Source of the DNA: Bifidobacterium breve
GTDB lineage: Bacteria > Actinomycetota > Thermoleophilia > Gaiellales > F1-60-MAGs149
Assembly (NCBI GenBank): GCA_945877865.1
Contig: CAMDVX010000004.1
Coordinates: forward strand, 1-35,732
DNA length: 35,732 nucleotides
Direction: 5' to 3'
The notes beneath the pieces were generated by a model. It had not been told where the DNA came from and did not search any database. It saw only the letters and a list, made by a program, of their open reading frames with translations. A program made the position numbers and the translations under genes. The first letter of the stretch is position 1; every line of letters starts with the position of its first letter. Positions 18,666 through 28,270 of this stretch are shown here, in pieces.

Positions 18666-20240
18666 GTGCGGATAAAGGGGAGCGCGGCGGCGAGGCGAAC
18701 TCTCGTAGCGATGCGCTCTGGGCTTGGAATTCGCAGGTGTCGGTTGGCTGCCATGTCCGCGCTGGCCGTGCTGATCGCGTGCTTGCTCTCGTCAGCTCTC
18801 TGCTCTCCGGACGCGCAGGCCGCAGTAGCGCGCCCAAAGGCGCTTGGCTCATTTTGGATTACCTACTACTGGTTTGCCCCTGAGTCGTGGTTCGAAGCCA
18901 AGCCCATCGTTCCGCTCGGCCTTGCCAAGGCGTATCGCGAGGACTTTCTCTACGGTGCGAAGGGCATTGCCATGCAGGGCACAGGTAGCGGCGACGACGG
19001 CGTGCTCCTGCACTGGCGCAGCGGCAGCGGCGCTTGGATCAACAAAGATGGTGTGCCAACGTCCACGTCAGCCGGTGGCTTCACCAACGGCTCGCCGTAC
19101 GCACGACCTGGCGGCTGCACCTATTGGACGGTGGGCGCTGACGGCAAGCCGGGGTCTGATACACGCAGGCCGACGTTCCCGCTTGGAGATGAGACGTGGT
19201 CGAACCCGCCAGCCGCGCCCGTCGTCGGCATGCCCGTCTGCGATAAGGCGGCAGCGACGGCGAAGGCCGCGTACCCCGATGGCCACGATTGGACCAGGCG
19301 AGGCTACCTCGACACGTACGGGGTCGGTGTTGGCACCGCCGTCACACCGTGGCATTCGATTGCGACGGACCGCGACGTGATTGCGAGGGGGGCGGCCATC
19401 TACATCGAGGCTCTCAAGGACACGCCAGCGCGGGGCTGCTTCGTCGCCGAGGACACAGGTGGCGCGATCATTGACAAGCACATCGACATCCTCATCCCGC
19501 CGGACAAGACGCTCAGTCAGAAGTTCAAGCTCCCGAGTCGTGCTGACCTCACGCAGCTGCCAACCGGCGTCGAGTGCCCACCGCCCACCGCGCTCGCTCC
19601 CGGGCCGCTCGGCGTTCTTGATCTGTCGTACCTGATCCCCGCTGCAGAGGCCACCTTCGGCGCAGCGAAGTCGCCTGCCAAGGGCCTCGACGCGGTTCGT
19701 CTCCGTGAAGACTTTCTCTACGGCACAGATGGGGTCGTCGCGCGGTCACTTGGCACCACGGCTCGTCACCGCATGGTGGTCGCGCTCGGTGGAGGCTGGT
19801 GGGTCGATGCCACAGGGCGAAAGACGATGCGGAAGTCCGATGGCACGTGGACGCGCGGCGCTCCGGTCTGGCGCGATGGTGGTTGGAGAACCCGGGCAGG
19901 GCGTCCCACCTTCAAACGCGCAGACGGCACGTGGGCGCGGGGTAAGGGCGTGCACTACCTGCGCTACCGAGATCGCTTCCGGTTCGGCAGCGAGGGTGAG
20001 CACATCCCGTGGCGAACGATTGCTGCCGCCAAGTCCACCGCACCGCTTGGCACCCTGCTGTCGCTCGACGGGGTGCCCGCGGCGACCTGCCTCGTCGTCA
20101 ATCGACTCGTGGCGACGCTGCCGACGAACAGCATTCAGATCGTCGTCCCGGCGGGGACCGATCCGGCCTCGCTCCCTGCGCTCAGCCCTGCGAACGTGCT
20201 CTCCGCCACCGCCGGCACTGCGGATGGCTGCCCCGCATAG
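18666..20240 (+). CDS. Secreted protein with 3D-type (double-psi beta-barrel) domain and internal duplication
   Basis: Signal CRLAAMSALAVLIACLLSSALCSPDAQAA; TPWHSIATDRDVIARGAAIYIEAL...GCFVAEDTGGAIIDKHIDILI matches the 3D motif; second copy starts LREDFLYGTDGVVA. SD AGGAGG at 18652-18657. Confidence 0.8.
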   Translation: MRIKGSAAARRTLVAMRSGLGIRRCRLAAMSALAVLIACLLSSALCSPDAQAAVARPKALGSFWITYYWFAPESWFEAKPIVPLGLAKAYREDFLYGAKGIAMQGTGSGDDGVLLHWRSGSGAWINKDGVPTSTSAGGFTNGSPYARPGGCTYWTVGADGKPGSDTRRPTFPLGDETWSNPPAAPVVGMPVCDKAAATAKAAYPDGHDWTRRGYLDTYGVGVGTAVTPWHSIATDRDVIARGAAIYIEALKDTPARGCFVAEDTGGAIIDKHIDILIPPDKTLSQKFKLPSRADLTQLPTGVECPPPTALAPGPLGVLDLSYLIPAAEATFGAAKSPAKGLDAVRLREDFLYGTDGVVARSLGTTARHRMVVALGGGWWVDATGRKTMRKSDGTWTRGAPVWRDGGWRTRAGRPTFKRADGTWARGKGVHYLRYRDRFRFGSEGEHIPWRTIAAAKSTAPLGTLLSLDGVPAATCLVVNRLVATLPTNSIQIVVPAGTDPASLPALSPANVLSATAGTADGCPA

Positions 20241-20407
20241 GAGCGCGACGCACACGAGCGGACGTCCCACCGTCATGCCGAGCCGAACGCCTTACGAGGA
20301 TCGAAACCCCGACCAGACCGCGTGCTCGCAAGCCTCCGCGGAGTGCTTCCTGTTACCCGGTGTCGTACCGCCCTCGCATGCCAACAAGCCTCCAAGCCTC
20401 CCGAGGG

Positions 20408-21427
20408 CTATTCAGGGAGCGCCACCCCTGATTCGGTGGTGCGCCAAACGCCTTGGCGGTGATCCATCCAGGCGACGATCGCAGCGTGTGGATAGGTCAG
20501 AGACGCAATCACCGCCAGGCTCACCGCAGCTATCTGTGTGGCCCCCGTTGCAGCCAGCGCCACCGCGATCACTGCGACGCCGATCAGGGGCACGACCGTA
20601 AACAGGAGCGCCTCGCGGTGAAATGCTGCGAGCGCCGCCAAGCTGCTGCCCTTGTCGAGCAGAGCCTGCTGGCGTGGCTCACACGCCATCAGTCGAAGGA
20701 TATGTCGCGGCGAGTGCCAGACCAGAAAGTACATCCCCACAGCAAAGACTGCCGGCGTCAGCAAGAAGAAGACACTCAGCAGCCCCAGTTCGCCCAGATC
20801 AATCAGCAAGGCCCGCCGCGGCCGCGCACGGTTATCACGGACGCTCAGGAGAGCCGCTGCTGCGACGATGAATCCGATCACAACGAGACCAACCAGTCGT
20901 TGCGTTGGCGTGATCGTGAGCGTTCCGTCGCGCCCAAACAACGCCAGCAACCCGTCGAACGCTGACAGCGCGGCATCCGCGTCCACCAAGAGAGGAACCG
21001 CGATCGGCAGCAGTCCGCGCGCCAACACAAAAACGAGCAACGAGACCACCGAGCGCGGCGCCGAGCGCCCGTTGATGACCTCACAGAACCAGAGATCGCC
21101 ATCGCCCCAGTGCGCAATGGCAATCAACAGAAACAAGCCGAGGGCGAGCAGCGGCGCAACCCACCAGAGTCCCAGCAACAAGATGCTGAGACCGCTGTAG
21201 CCAGCAATCAGCAGCGCTTGCTCTCGGCGCGTCAGCGCTCGGCGCAGCAATCGCCCTGGCACATGGTGATCAACCGCGCCGTGCGCCATCCCCAGTAACG
21301 GCAACGAAAGCAGCAGCGGCAGCCACTCGAACCGAGTCACGAACGCAGGTGCCAACAGTGCCAGCACAGCCGCCGTCCCCAACCCCAGATACGTCGGCAA
21401 GGTCCACGTGCGGCGCAACGATGTCAT
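20408..21427 (-). CDS. blh: Brp/Blh family beta-carotene 15,15'-dioxygenase (retinal-forming)
   Basis: Multi-TM protein with LLGMAHGAVDHHV, AIAHWGDGDL, FLVWHSPRHILRLM, LTYPHAAIVAWMDHR conserved His motifs; ATGA overlap with upstream crtY. Confidence 0.92.
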   Translation of the reverse strand: MTSLRRTWTLPTYLGLGTAAVLALLAPAFVTRFEWLPLLLSLPLLGMAHGAVDHHVPGRLLRRALTRREQALLIAGYSGLSILLLGLWWVAPLLALGLFLLIAIAHWGDGDLWFCEVINGRSAPRSVVSLLVFVLARGLLPIAVPLLVDADAALSAFDGLLALFGRDGTLTITPTQRLVGLVVIGFIVAAAALLSVRDNRARPRRALLIDLGELGLLSVFFLLTPAVFAVGMYFLVWHSPRHILRLMACEPRQQALLDKGSSLAALAAFHREALLFTVVPLIGVAVIAVALAATGATQIAAVSLAVIASLTYPHAAIVAWMDHRQGVWRTTESGVALPE

Positions 21428-22602
21428 CGTCGGAGATGCTCGCAACCGACGCGCACCGCGCCCCGCACAAACGGCGGCTTTGGCAGCGCGGCGATCATGC
21501 TGAGCAAATCGACTGGTGATGCAGCATCCATCATGAAGCGTGCAAAGCGGTCGCCAGGCAGGCGCTTAGCAAGCAGCATGAGATTACGGGAGAACGCCTC
21601 CGGGTCGTGCTGCAACACATTGAGAAAGACCTGATCCAGAAATTCATCGCGTCCACGACCCACCGGCACAGCAGACGGGTGACCCTCGGCAACGCGGGCT
21701 GCCAGCGCAGCCACCTGCAGCTGCGTTCGAACGAAGGCGTAGCCACTCGAGGGGCGAACGGTGCCAGCCGCTGTACCGACGGGTATCAGGCGCTGCGAGG
21801 ACTGGTCGGATCGCTTGACCTGAAGCATCGGAATCGTTGCGACCTCCTCGCGCTCGATCTGCCACGTCGTCAATCCATAGCGGTGACTGAGGTACTGCTG
21901 CACCTCTCGTCGGTGCGCACTCAGCGGAATGCCATCGAGGCCAATCGTTGTGTCCTCAACCAAGGCCCGAGTGGAGCTGAATGGCAAGACGTAGACAAAG
22001 TGCAGCTCGCCATTCGGCGTGACATCAAAATCCATCAGCGTCACACACGAAGGATCAAACACGGGTTCAGCCACCTCGACAAACCAGCCGAGAAATCGCT
22101 GACAGAGAACCCCGGGGCCAGGCTGGGGAACCGTGCTGGGCCAGGTCGGCCCGCGCGTGCCCAAGGCGTCGAACACATGGGTCGCAGACAGCTCTCCGGC
22201 AGACGTCTCGACAGTCATCCGAGTCGCCTCCTGGCGCACGTTGCCAACCTTTGTCCCCAGCAGGAGGCTGCAGTTCGGCGCAGCCTGCAGGCGAGACACT
22301 ACATCCTGATAGAAGCGATCTGCGGGCAGATAGCAGTACGGTGCCACCACCGAAGACTGGCGATAGTCAGTGGCTCCGGATCTGAAGCTCCACTGGCTCC
22401 AGCGTTGATGCACGAGACCACGATAGGCATGCGGATGAACATCCCAAAAACCCCACGTTCGGTCATTCGTAAAGTCATCACGCGCATCGGCAACAACGAT
22501 CGACGAACGAACGCCTCGTCGTAGCAGGGCATCGGCCAACGACAGGCCCGCAAGTCCGGCACCAAGAATGAGGTACGACGCATGAGGACTAGCGGTCGAC
22601 AC
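21424..22602 (-). CDS. crtY: Lycopene beta-cyclase (CrtY-type)
   Basis: YLILGAGLAGLSLADALLRRG (FAD-binding), NDRTWGFWD, QRFLGWFVEVAEPVFDP, TLMDFDV; GTG start with GGAGATCTC upstream. Confidence 0.92.
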   Translation of the reverse strand: MSTASPHASYLILGAGLAGLSLADALLRRGVRSSIVVADARDDFTNDRTWGFWDVHPHAYRGLVHQRWSQWSFRSGATDYRQSSVVAPYCYLPADRFYQDVVSRLQAAPNCSLLLGTKVGNVRQEATRMTVETSAGELSATHVFDALGTRGPTWPSTVPQPGPGVLCQRFLGWFVEVAEPVFDPSCVTLMDFDVTPNGELHFVYVLPFSSTRALVEDTTIGLDGIPLSAHRREVQQYLSHRYGLTTWQIEREEVATIPMLQVKRSDQSSQRLIPVGTAAGTVRPSSGYAFVRTQLQVAALAARVAEGHPSAVPVGRGRDEFLDQVFLNVLQHDPEAFSRNLMLLAKRLPGDRFARFMMDAASPVDLLSMIAALPKPPFVRGAVRVGCEHLRR

Positions 22603-22932
22603 GAGATCTCCATCATGACCGAACTCACCTCGAGCAAAAGGTACCTCGGTGAATAGCCCCGGGTCATCCCAAAAACGCTGGGCATCAGGTGATGCAGCAT
22701 GGGGTTACGTTCAGGTGAGAGCAGCTCCGCGTCACGGTGGCCGGGAGGACGCGCTGGCTGCTCTCGTCGAGGTCGGCCACGGCCGTCAGGAGCGCTGCGG
22801 GGAGGTCGGAGGAATTCATCATGCGCGGAGTACCCGCCCTGCCGAACCGGTTGCCTCAACCGCGTCCTCGCTCGCAGTTGGGCGGCGGGTGGGGTGCCGG
22901 ACTGCCGGTCGCCCCACCCACCGCAGACAGCG

Positions 22933-24108
22933 CTACTTGCGGAGGCTCTTCGTCGCGTTTACCCACGCGTTGAACGAGGGCTTATTGACGTCGTCAGACT
23001 TCTTTAGTCCCGTGGTGTACCACGCTTTAGAAGATGGATCATCCGGAGAAATGTCGTCCCTGATCAGGAACCAGATCGCCCGCTCGACCTGCGGCAGGCT
23101 TCGGAAGCGTGCAATGGACTTCGCTGCGAACTTGGCTTGGTTCGCAAACGAGGTCGTGTACTGCGACTTGCCGGCCGCGGGCGTGGCCCAACCGAACTCT
23201 GTCACCCAGATCGGGTACTTCTTGTGGAAGATCTGGTTGGCGAGCGAGATGAACACGTTGAAGTTGCCAACGCCGACGAAGCTAGGGTTCGTCTTGCTCA
23301 GGTCCAGACCATCGTTGAGCCCGAGGTTCGGCGTGTTGTTGTAGGGGTGCATCGACAGGACATCGAACTTCGCGCCTGCAGCCTTGAGGCCGCGCATGAA
23401 TTCGATCGGCCCGGGATTTGAGCGGGGGGAGCCTTGCTTGAACATGGCACCCGCCACGAACGTCGGCGTAAACGGTGCGGCGGCGTTGACCTCTTGCTTG
23501 AGCGCGTTGAGGAGGATCACGTAGTTCTTCGGTGAGACCGCTTTACCACCCTTGTACTGCGGGCGGAACGCGAATTTGGCGTTCGGCTCGTTCCAGGTCT
23601 CCCAAGCGATTACTCGTGGCAGCGGCTCAGACGCACCTAGCGGCGTGTACTGACCCGAGTAGCGGGTGGCAGCCGCGGCGACGAAGTTCTGCCACGCCGT
23701 CAGCGTCGGCATCTGCGTCTCGAGGGCACCCTTGTTCTTGACGGAGGCGGCCCACGGAGGCGTTTTCCAGAGCGTAAACATCACGCGGTCCTGAAGCCCG
23801 TGGTTTGCAGCACCGATGACGAAGGCATCCGTGGCCGCCCACCGGTAGGCCGGGTCGGCGGGATCACGCTCAGCGACGGGCTGCGAGGGCGCAATGGTGG
23901 CCCACTGGAGGTCCCAACGCATGACGCCGACGTTGAGCGTCGCTGCATCAGCCCAGAATGCATCCGGACTGTGCTCTGCATAGGTGTTGTCAAGGAACCC
24001 GACCTTCAGATCGGCGTTCGCGCCGGCGATCGCCGGCAGGGCCAGCACCACGAGCGCTGCCAAGAAGGCGGGCAGCGGCCGGAAGGTGGTATGAAGGCGT
24101 ACGGGCAT
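22933..24108 (-). CDS. Secreted clan GH-A-like glycoside hydrolase (paralog 1)
   Basis: Signal FLAALVVLALPAIAGANA; TIM-barrel glycosidase motifs VIAWETWNEPN (acid/base Glu) and IWVTEFGWA (nucleophile Glu). Confidence 0.87.
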   Translation of the reverse strand: MPVRLHTTFRPLPAFLAALVVLALPAIAGANADLKVGFLDNTYAEHSPDAFWADAATLNVGVMRWDLQWATIAPSQPVAERDPADPAYRWAATDAFVIGAANHGLQDRVMFTLWKTPPWAASVKNKGALETQMPTLTAWQNFVAAAATRYSGQYTPLGASEPLPRVIAWETWNEPNAKFAFRPQYKGGKAVSPKNYVILLNALKQEVNAAAPFTPTFVAGAMFKQGSPRSNPGPIEFMRGLKAAGAKFDVLSMHPYNNTPNLGLNDGLDLSKTNPSFVGVGNFNVFISLANQIFHKKYPIWVTEFGWATPAAGKSQYTTSFANQAKFAAKSIARFRSLPQVERAIWFLIRDDISPDDPSSKAWYTTGLKKSDDVNKPSFNAWVNATKSLRK

Positions 24109-24208
24109 GCGGAGGTGACCTCTCACTCGTTGATTGCACGTCCCATGGTGCCACAGCCGGAGACCGCCGTCACCTGACGGGGTGTGCGGATCACCAGCTC
24201 GGAACCTT

Positions 24209-24227
24209 CCCGCCCCGCTGGGGCGGG
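24209..24227 (-). terminator. GC-rich hairpin abutting the stop codon of the 24229-25389 gene; possible terminator
   Basis: CCCGCCCC-GCT-GGGGCGGG perfect 8-bp stem; no strong U tract. Confidence 0.5.
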
Positions 24228-24228
24228 G

Positions 24229-25389
24229 CTACTCCAGCCCTTCGGTTGCCCGCTGCCACGAGCCGAAGGACGGCTTGCGCGCATCGTCCGCTCGACGCAA
24301 GCCAGTGGTGTACCACGCGCCAACCGGCTTATAGGGCATGTCGCGAATCAGAAACCACGACAATCGCTCTACCTGTGGCATCCGCCGGAAGCTGGCGATC
24401 GCCTGTGCGGCGAACCGCGCCTGCTTCGCAAAGGTCGTAACGAACTGCGTCTTGCCAGGGGTCTGCGTTGCCCAGCCAAACTCCGTGACCCAGATTGGGT
24501 ACCGGTGACGGAAGATCTGATTGGCCGCTGAGATGAAGGTCTGGAAGTTACCGACGCCAATGAAGCGGGGATTCGTGGTGCTTTGGCTGACACCGTCCTG
24601 CAGGCCGAGCCCGGGGCGACTGTTGTACGGGTGCATCGAGAGGACATCGAACCGCGCGCGGGCAGCGTGCAGTCCGCGGAGGAAATCGAGCGGCGTCATG
24701 CTTTTGGGACCGCCCTGCTTGTACATGGCGCCGGCCACGAAGGTCGGCTTGAACGGCATCACGGCATTGACCTCCCTGCGGAGCGCGGCCAGCAGGGTCG
24801 CGTAGTTGCGTGGGGCAACGGCACGTCCATGCATGAACTGCGGGCGGAACGCAAAGTACGCATTCGGCTCATTCCACGTCTCCCAAGAGACGACGCGCGG
24901 CAGCGGTTGGGTGGCGCCGGGTGGGATGTAGGTGCCGGAGTAGCGCAGCGCCGCAGCGGCCACGAAGTTACGCCAAGCCGCAACTCGTGGCATCTGAGCC
25001 TCAAGCGCGCCTCGGTTCCTGACTGCGGCTGCCCAGTCCGGAGTGCGCCAGACAGTGAACATGACGCGATCCTGGAGCCCGTGCTCCGCGGCGCCAATGA
25101 CGAACGCGTCGGTCGCTCCCCAGTGATAGGCCGGATCGGCAGGGTTGCGTTCTTCGTCTGGCCGCTCCGGTGCGATCACCTTCCACTGGACGTCCCAGCG
25201 CATGAAGCCGACGTTGAGGTCTGCCAGGTCCTGCCAGAACGCGCCCGGATTCTGCTCGGAGTAGGCGTTATCGAGGAACCCGACCTTTAGGCTTGCGTTC
25301 GCACCGGCAGCGGCGGGCAGCGCGAGGGCTGCAAGCGCGGCCAGCAGGACGGACAGCATGCGGACGCCGTGGAGGGTGGGTGCGTGCAT
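24229..25389 (-). CDS. Secreted clan GH-A-like glycoside hydrolase (paralog 2)
   Basis: MHAPTLHGVRMLSVLLAALAALALPAAAGANASLKVGFLDNAYSEQNPGAFW...WETWNEPNAYFAF...IWVTEFGWA; colinear with the 22933-24108 product throughout. Confidence 0.87.
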   Translation of the reverse strand: MHAPTLHGVRMLSVLLAALAALALPAAAGANASLKVGFLDNAYSEQNPGAFWQDLADLNVGFMRWDVQWKVIAPERPDEERNPADPAYHWGATDAFVIGAAEHGLQDRVMFTVWRTPDWAAAVRNRGALEAQMPRVAAWRNFVAAAALRYSGTYIPPGATQPLPRVVSWETWNEPNAYFAFRPQFMHGRAVAPRNYATLLAALRREVNAVMPFKPTFVAGAMYKQGGPKSMTPLDFLRGLHAARARFDVLSMHPYNSRPGLGLQDGVSQSTTNPRFIGVGNFQTFISAANQIFRHRYPIWVTEFGWATQTPGKTQFVTTFAKQARFAAQAIASFRRMPQVERLSWFLIRDMPYKPVGAWYTTGLRRADDARKPSFGSWQRATEGLE

Positions 25390-25496
25390 AAACGAACCTC
25401 TCAGTGCGGGGACAGTCGACCCATCGTGGCACACGCGGGGGACAGGCACGCGTGAAAAAGTGGTGGCGACGCAGCGACTTGGTAGGGTTACGCACT

Positions 25497-26066
25497 ATGG
25501 AGCATGTTGCCAAGCCCGCCGTGATCGTCGCGGACATGCTTGTGGACTTCGTCTCGGGCGCGCTCGCGAACCCCGCTTCGCAGGCGACGATCGCGCCGAC
25601 CGGTCGGCTGCTGGAGGGCGCGCGCGAGCGAGGCTGGCTCGTCTGCTACGTCAATGACGCCCACCTTCCCGGAGACAGCGAGGAGCGGATCTGGGGCGCG
25701 CATGCCATGGCGGGATCGGCCGGTGCGCAGGTCATTCCAGAGCTTCGGCCACAGCCGGGCGACGTCGAATTTCGCAAACGCTACTACTCCGGTTTTCATG
25801 AGACAGGCCTCGACATGTACCTGCGGCAGCACGGCGTCGACTGCGTGATCCTGACCGGTCAGCACGCCCACATCTGCGTGCAGCACACGGCGGGCTCAGC
25901 CTTCATCGCGGGCTACCGCATCGTGCTCGCCGAAGACTGTATTTCCGCTTTTACTCCTGATGATCAGGCTGCCGGCATCGCCTACATGGAGCAGATGTAC
26001 GGCGCGGTCACGCTGAACGTCGATCGCGTCCTGGTCGACGGATTCGTCGCCGACGCGGCTCGCTGA
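25497..26066 (+). CDS. Isochorismatase-family cysteine hydrolase
   Basis: VADMLVDF (Asp), FRKRYYSGF (Lys), TGQHAHICVQHTA (Cys) catalytic triad positions. Confidence 0.9.
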   Translation: MEHVAKPAVIVADMLVDFVSGALANPASQATIAPTGRLLEGARERGWLVCYVNDAHLPGDSEERIWGAHAMAGSAGAQVIPELRPQPGDVEFRKRYYSGFHETGLDMYLRQHGVDCVILTGQHAHICVQHTAGSAFIAGYRIVLAEDCISAFTPDDQAAGIAYMEQMYGAVTLNVDRVLVDGFVADAAR

Positions 26067-26920
26067 TGCCCGAGGCGGGCCTCGTCGTCGTCGTGGGTTC
26101 AATCAACGTCGACCTCGTCGCGACCGCCGATCGGCTGCCGCAAGCCGGTGAGACCGTCCTCGCCGGCGGCTTCGCCCGCCACGGCGGTGGCAAGGGGGCT
26201 AACCAGGCGGTGGCAGTCGTGCGGGCTGGCGCAGCGGCTCGGCTCGTCGGCTGCGTCGGCGAGGATGCCGAGGGGCGTGCGGCGATCGACGAGCTTGCTG
26301 GCCTCGGTGTCGACGTCGGCCTCGTTGCTCGCACTGGTGCCGCAGCCACGGGCGTTGCGCTCATCGTCGTCGACGCCGCTGGCCGCAACCAGATCGTCGT
26401 TGCCCCGGGAGCCAATCTGCTCGTTGAGGCCTTTTCGGAGGCGGCGCTGGCAGGTGGCCCGGGCGTTCTGCTGCTCTCCTTCGAGGTTGGCGACGCCGTG
26501 CTCTGCGATGCCGCCGAGGCAGCGCTCGCCGCCGGCTGGCTGATCGTGGTCAACCCGGCGCCCGCTCGCCCGCTGCCGGAGCGGCTGCGCGCCTGCCACC
26601 CGATCCTGATCCCCAACGAGCATGAGGCCGCACTGCTGACCGGGATTGACGATCCGGCACAGGCAGCGCTCGCGCTGACGGAGCAGACCCACGCAGCGGT
26701 CATCGTTTCCCTCGGCGCCGATGGTGCGCTCGTGGCCGACGATGCTGGCATCTCCGTCTTCTCCGCGGTCGCAGTTGACGTCGTCGACACCACGGGCGCC
26801 GGGGACTGCCTCTGCGGCACCTTCGCTGCCCGTCTCGCCGCAGGGCACGACCTCTCTGCTGCGCTCTGCGACGCGCTCGAAGCCGCCACGGCGAGCACGC
26901 GCCTGCCCGGTGCTAGGTGA
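26066..26920 (+). CDS. PfkB-family sugar kinase, ribokinase-like
   Basis: VVVVGSINVDLVATADRLPQAGETV, GGKGANQAVA, VDTTGAGDCLCGTFAARLA. Confidence 0.92.
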   Translation: MPEAGLVVVVGSINVDLVATADRLPQAGETVLAGGFARHGGGKGANQAVAVVRAGAAARLVGCVGEDAEGRAAIDELAGLGVDVGLVARTGAAATGVALIVVDAAGRNQIVVAPGANLLVEAFSEAALAGGPGVLLLSFEVGDAVLCDAAEAALAAGWLIVVNPAPARPLPERLRACHPILIPNEHEAALLTGIDDPAQAALALTEQTHAAVIVSLGADGALVADDAGISVFSAVAVDVVDTTGAGDCLCGTFAARLAAGHDLSAALCDALEAATASTRLPGAR

Positions 26921-27938
26921 CCGTGACCTCAAAGGCACGCACCGAAGACACGCAGTAGCCGCGCTCATTCCAAGGGGTGTGCGGTGGCTGCTGGTGGCCG
27001 CTCCGATCCGTCGCGCGCGAGCGCAGGACGTGTGTGCCCGCAGCGAGCTCAAGGCTGATCGAGAACCGGGTCGGTGCGTGCAGCCCGGGGCCGGGATCAA
27101 TCCTGGCTGCACGCCAAGGCTGATCGGCGACCTGCACCTCAACGCTCTGCACGCCACCACGCCCGCCCCACGCGAGGCCAGTGATCGGAACCAATCCGGA
27201 GGCCGAGCTTGCCGCACCTGGCGGGACGATCAGCGAGTGGATCGGAAGCACGCTCAGCTCGCGACCAGGCCCAGCATCACCGTCCTCACGCACCCGGTAA
27301 TCGACTGCTTGGAAGTACCCAGCGAACGGGCCTGCGATCAGCTCGATCCGCGCTAGCCACTTGACGGACGAAACCGCGAACCAGCCAGGCACGACCGCGC
27401 GGACGGGAGCACCGTGCTCAGGCTCGAGGCCGCGGCCGTTCATCTCCCACGCCAGCACGATCTGGCGAATGACGGGATCCCGCAGCGGAAGTGCGCGCGC
27501 GAACGGTTCGCTGGCCACACGTCCCTCCACAGCCCCCTCGTCCCGACCGATCAGCACCAGATGCGTAGCGGTTGGAAGCGGACGCACGATGTCCAGCAGG
27601 TCCGCGAGCTGTCCGCCGGCCCAGCGCGCGTGGCTGATGGCACCGAGGCCCCACGGTACGCCCGGCGCGGGAGGATCCAGCTCGAGCCGGCGGTGGCCAG
27701 CACACTCCAGCGTGACGTGCGTCGAGATATGCGACAGCTTGCGGAGATCGCTGAGGGTCCAGCGGAGCGGGCGGTGAACGAGCCCGCCGACCTCAAGCAC
27801 GTAGTCGTCGCGGCTAAGCGATGGCGTGCCGAAGTGGCTGCGGATGAAGTGCTGGCCGACAGGGACGACGTCGGCCAGCAGCGAGGTGAGCGGTGCCGGT
27901 CGGCAGTCGGGGCTCAGTTCAGCGGAGACATGATCCAT
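26913..27938 (-). CDS. Sulfite-oxidase-like molybdopterin oxidoreductase
   Basis: GTPSLSRDDYVLEVGGLV, HVTLECAGHRR (Moco-ligand Cys region), GAPVRAVVPGWFAVSSVKWLARIEL, C-terminal dimerisation-type domain. Confidence 0.9.
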   Translation of the reverse strand: MDHVSAELSPDCRPAPLTSLLADVVPVGQHFIRSHFGTPSLSRDDYVLEVGGLVHRPLRWTLSDLRKLSHISTHVTLECAGHRRLELDPPAPGVPWGLGAISHARWAGGQLADLLDIVRPLPTATHLVLIGRDEGAVEGRVASEPFARALPLRDPVIRQIVLAWEMNGRGLEPEHGAPVRAVVPGWFAVSSVKWLARIELIAGPFAGYFQAVDYRVREDGDAGPGRELSVLPIHSLIVPPGAASSASGLVPITGLAWGGRGGVQSVEVQVADQPWRAARIDPGPGLHAPTRFSISLELAAGTHVLRSRATDRSGHQQPPHTPWNERGYCVSSVRAFEVTVT

Positions 27939-28270
27939 GCGAGTCCTCTAAGGGCGGTAACGGTAGGTCTGGCAGGTCGATCATGGTCCTCGGCCACCTT
28001 GGCGACACGATAGCGCGAGGGCCGCGTCAGCCACGGGCGGGCAGGCTACCGGACCACGCGCGACCCTCCGACTCGGCGAAGCTCCTGCTGACCATGGCCA
28101 GTGCGATGCTGACGCCGAGGCCAGTAGTCACCCGTGCGGCTGCGGCAACCTGTCAGCCAATCGGTGCGTTTCTTCCGGTGCCCAGACTGCTCGTGCCGTG
28201 CCTACCTGTTCCCCGAGGCCAACCGAGAAGCCCCCCTCCCGCGTCCATGCTGGACAGACGCGACGGTGGA

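Noticed and set aside
26008-27217. Long minus-strand ORFs (296 and 372 aa)
   Set aside because: Antisense to ribokinase, Ser/Ala/Arg-biased, no recognisable motif.
28012-28270. Cys-containing plus-strand ORF (FFRCPDCSCRAYLFPEANREAPLPRP)
   Set aside because: Short, runs antisense into the ABC permease gene, no RBS or full zinc-binding motif; probably intergenic noise.
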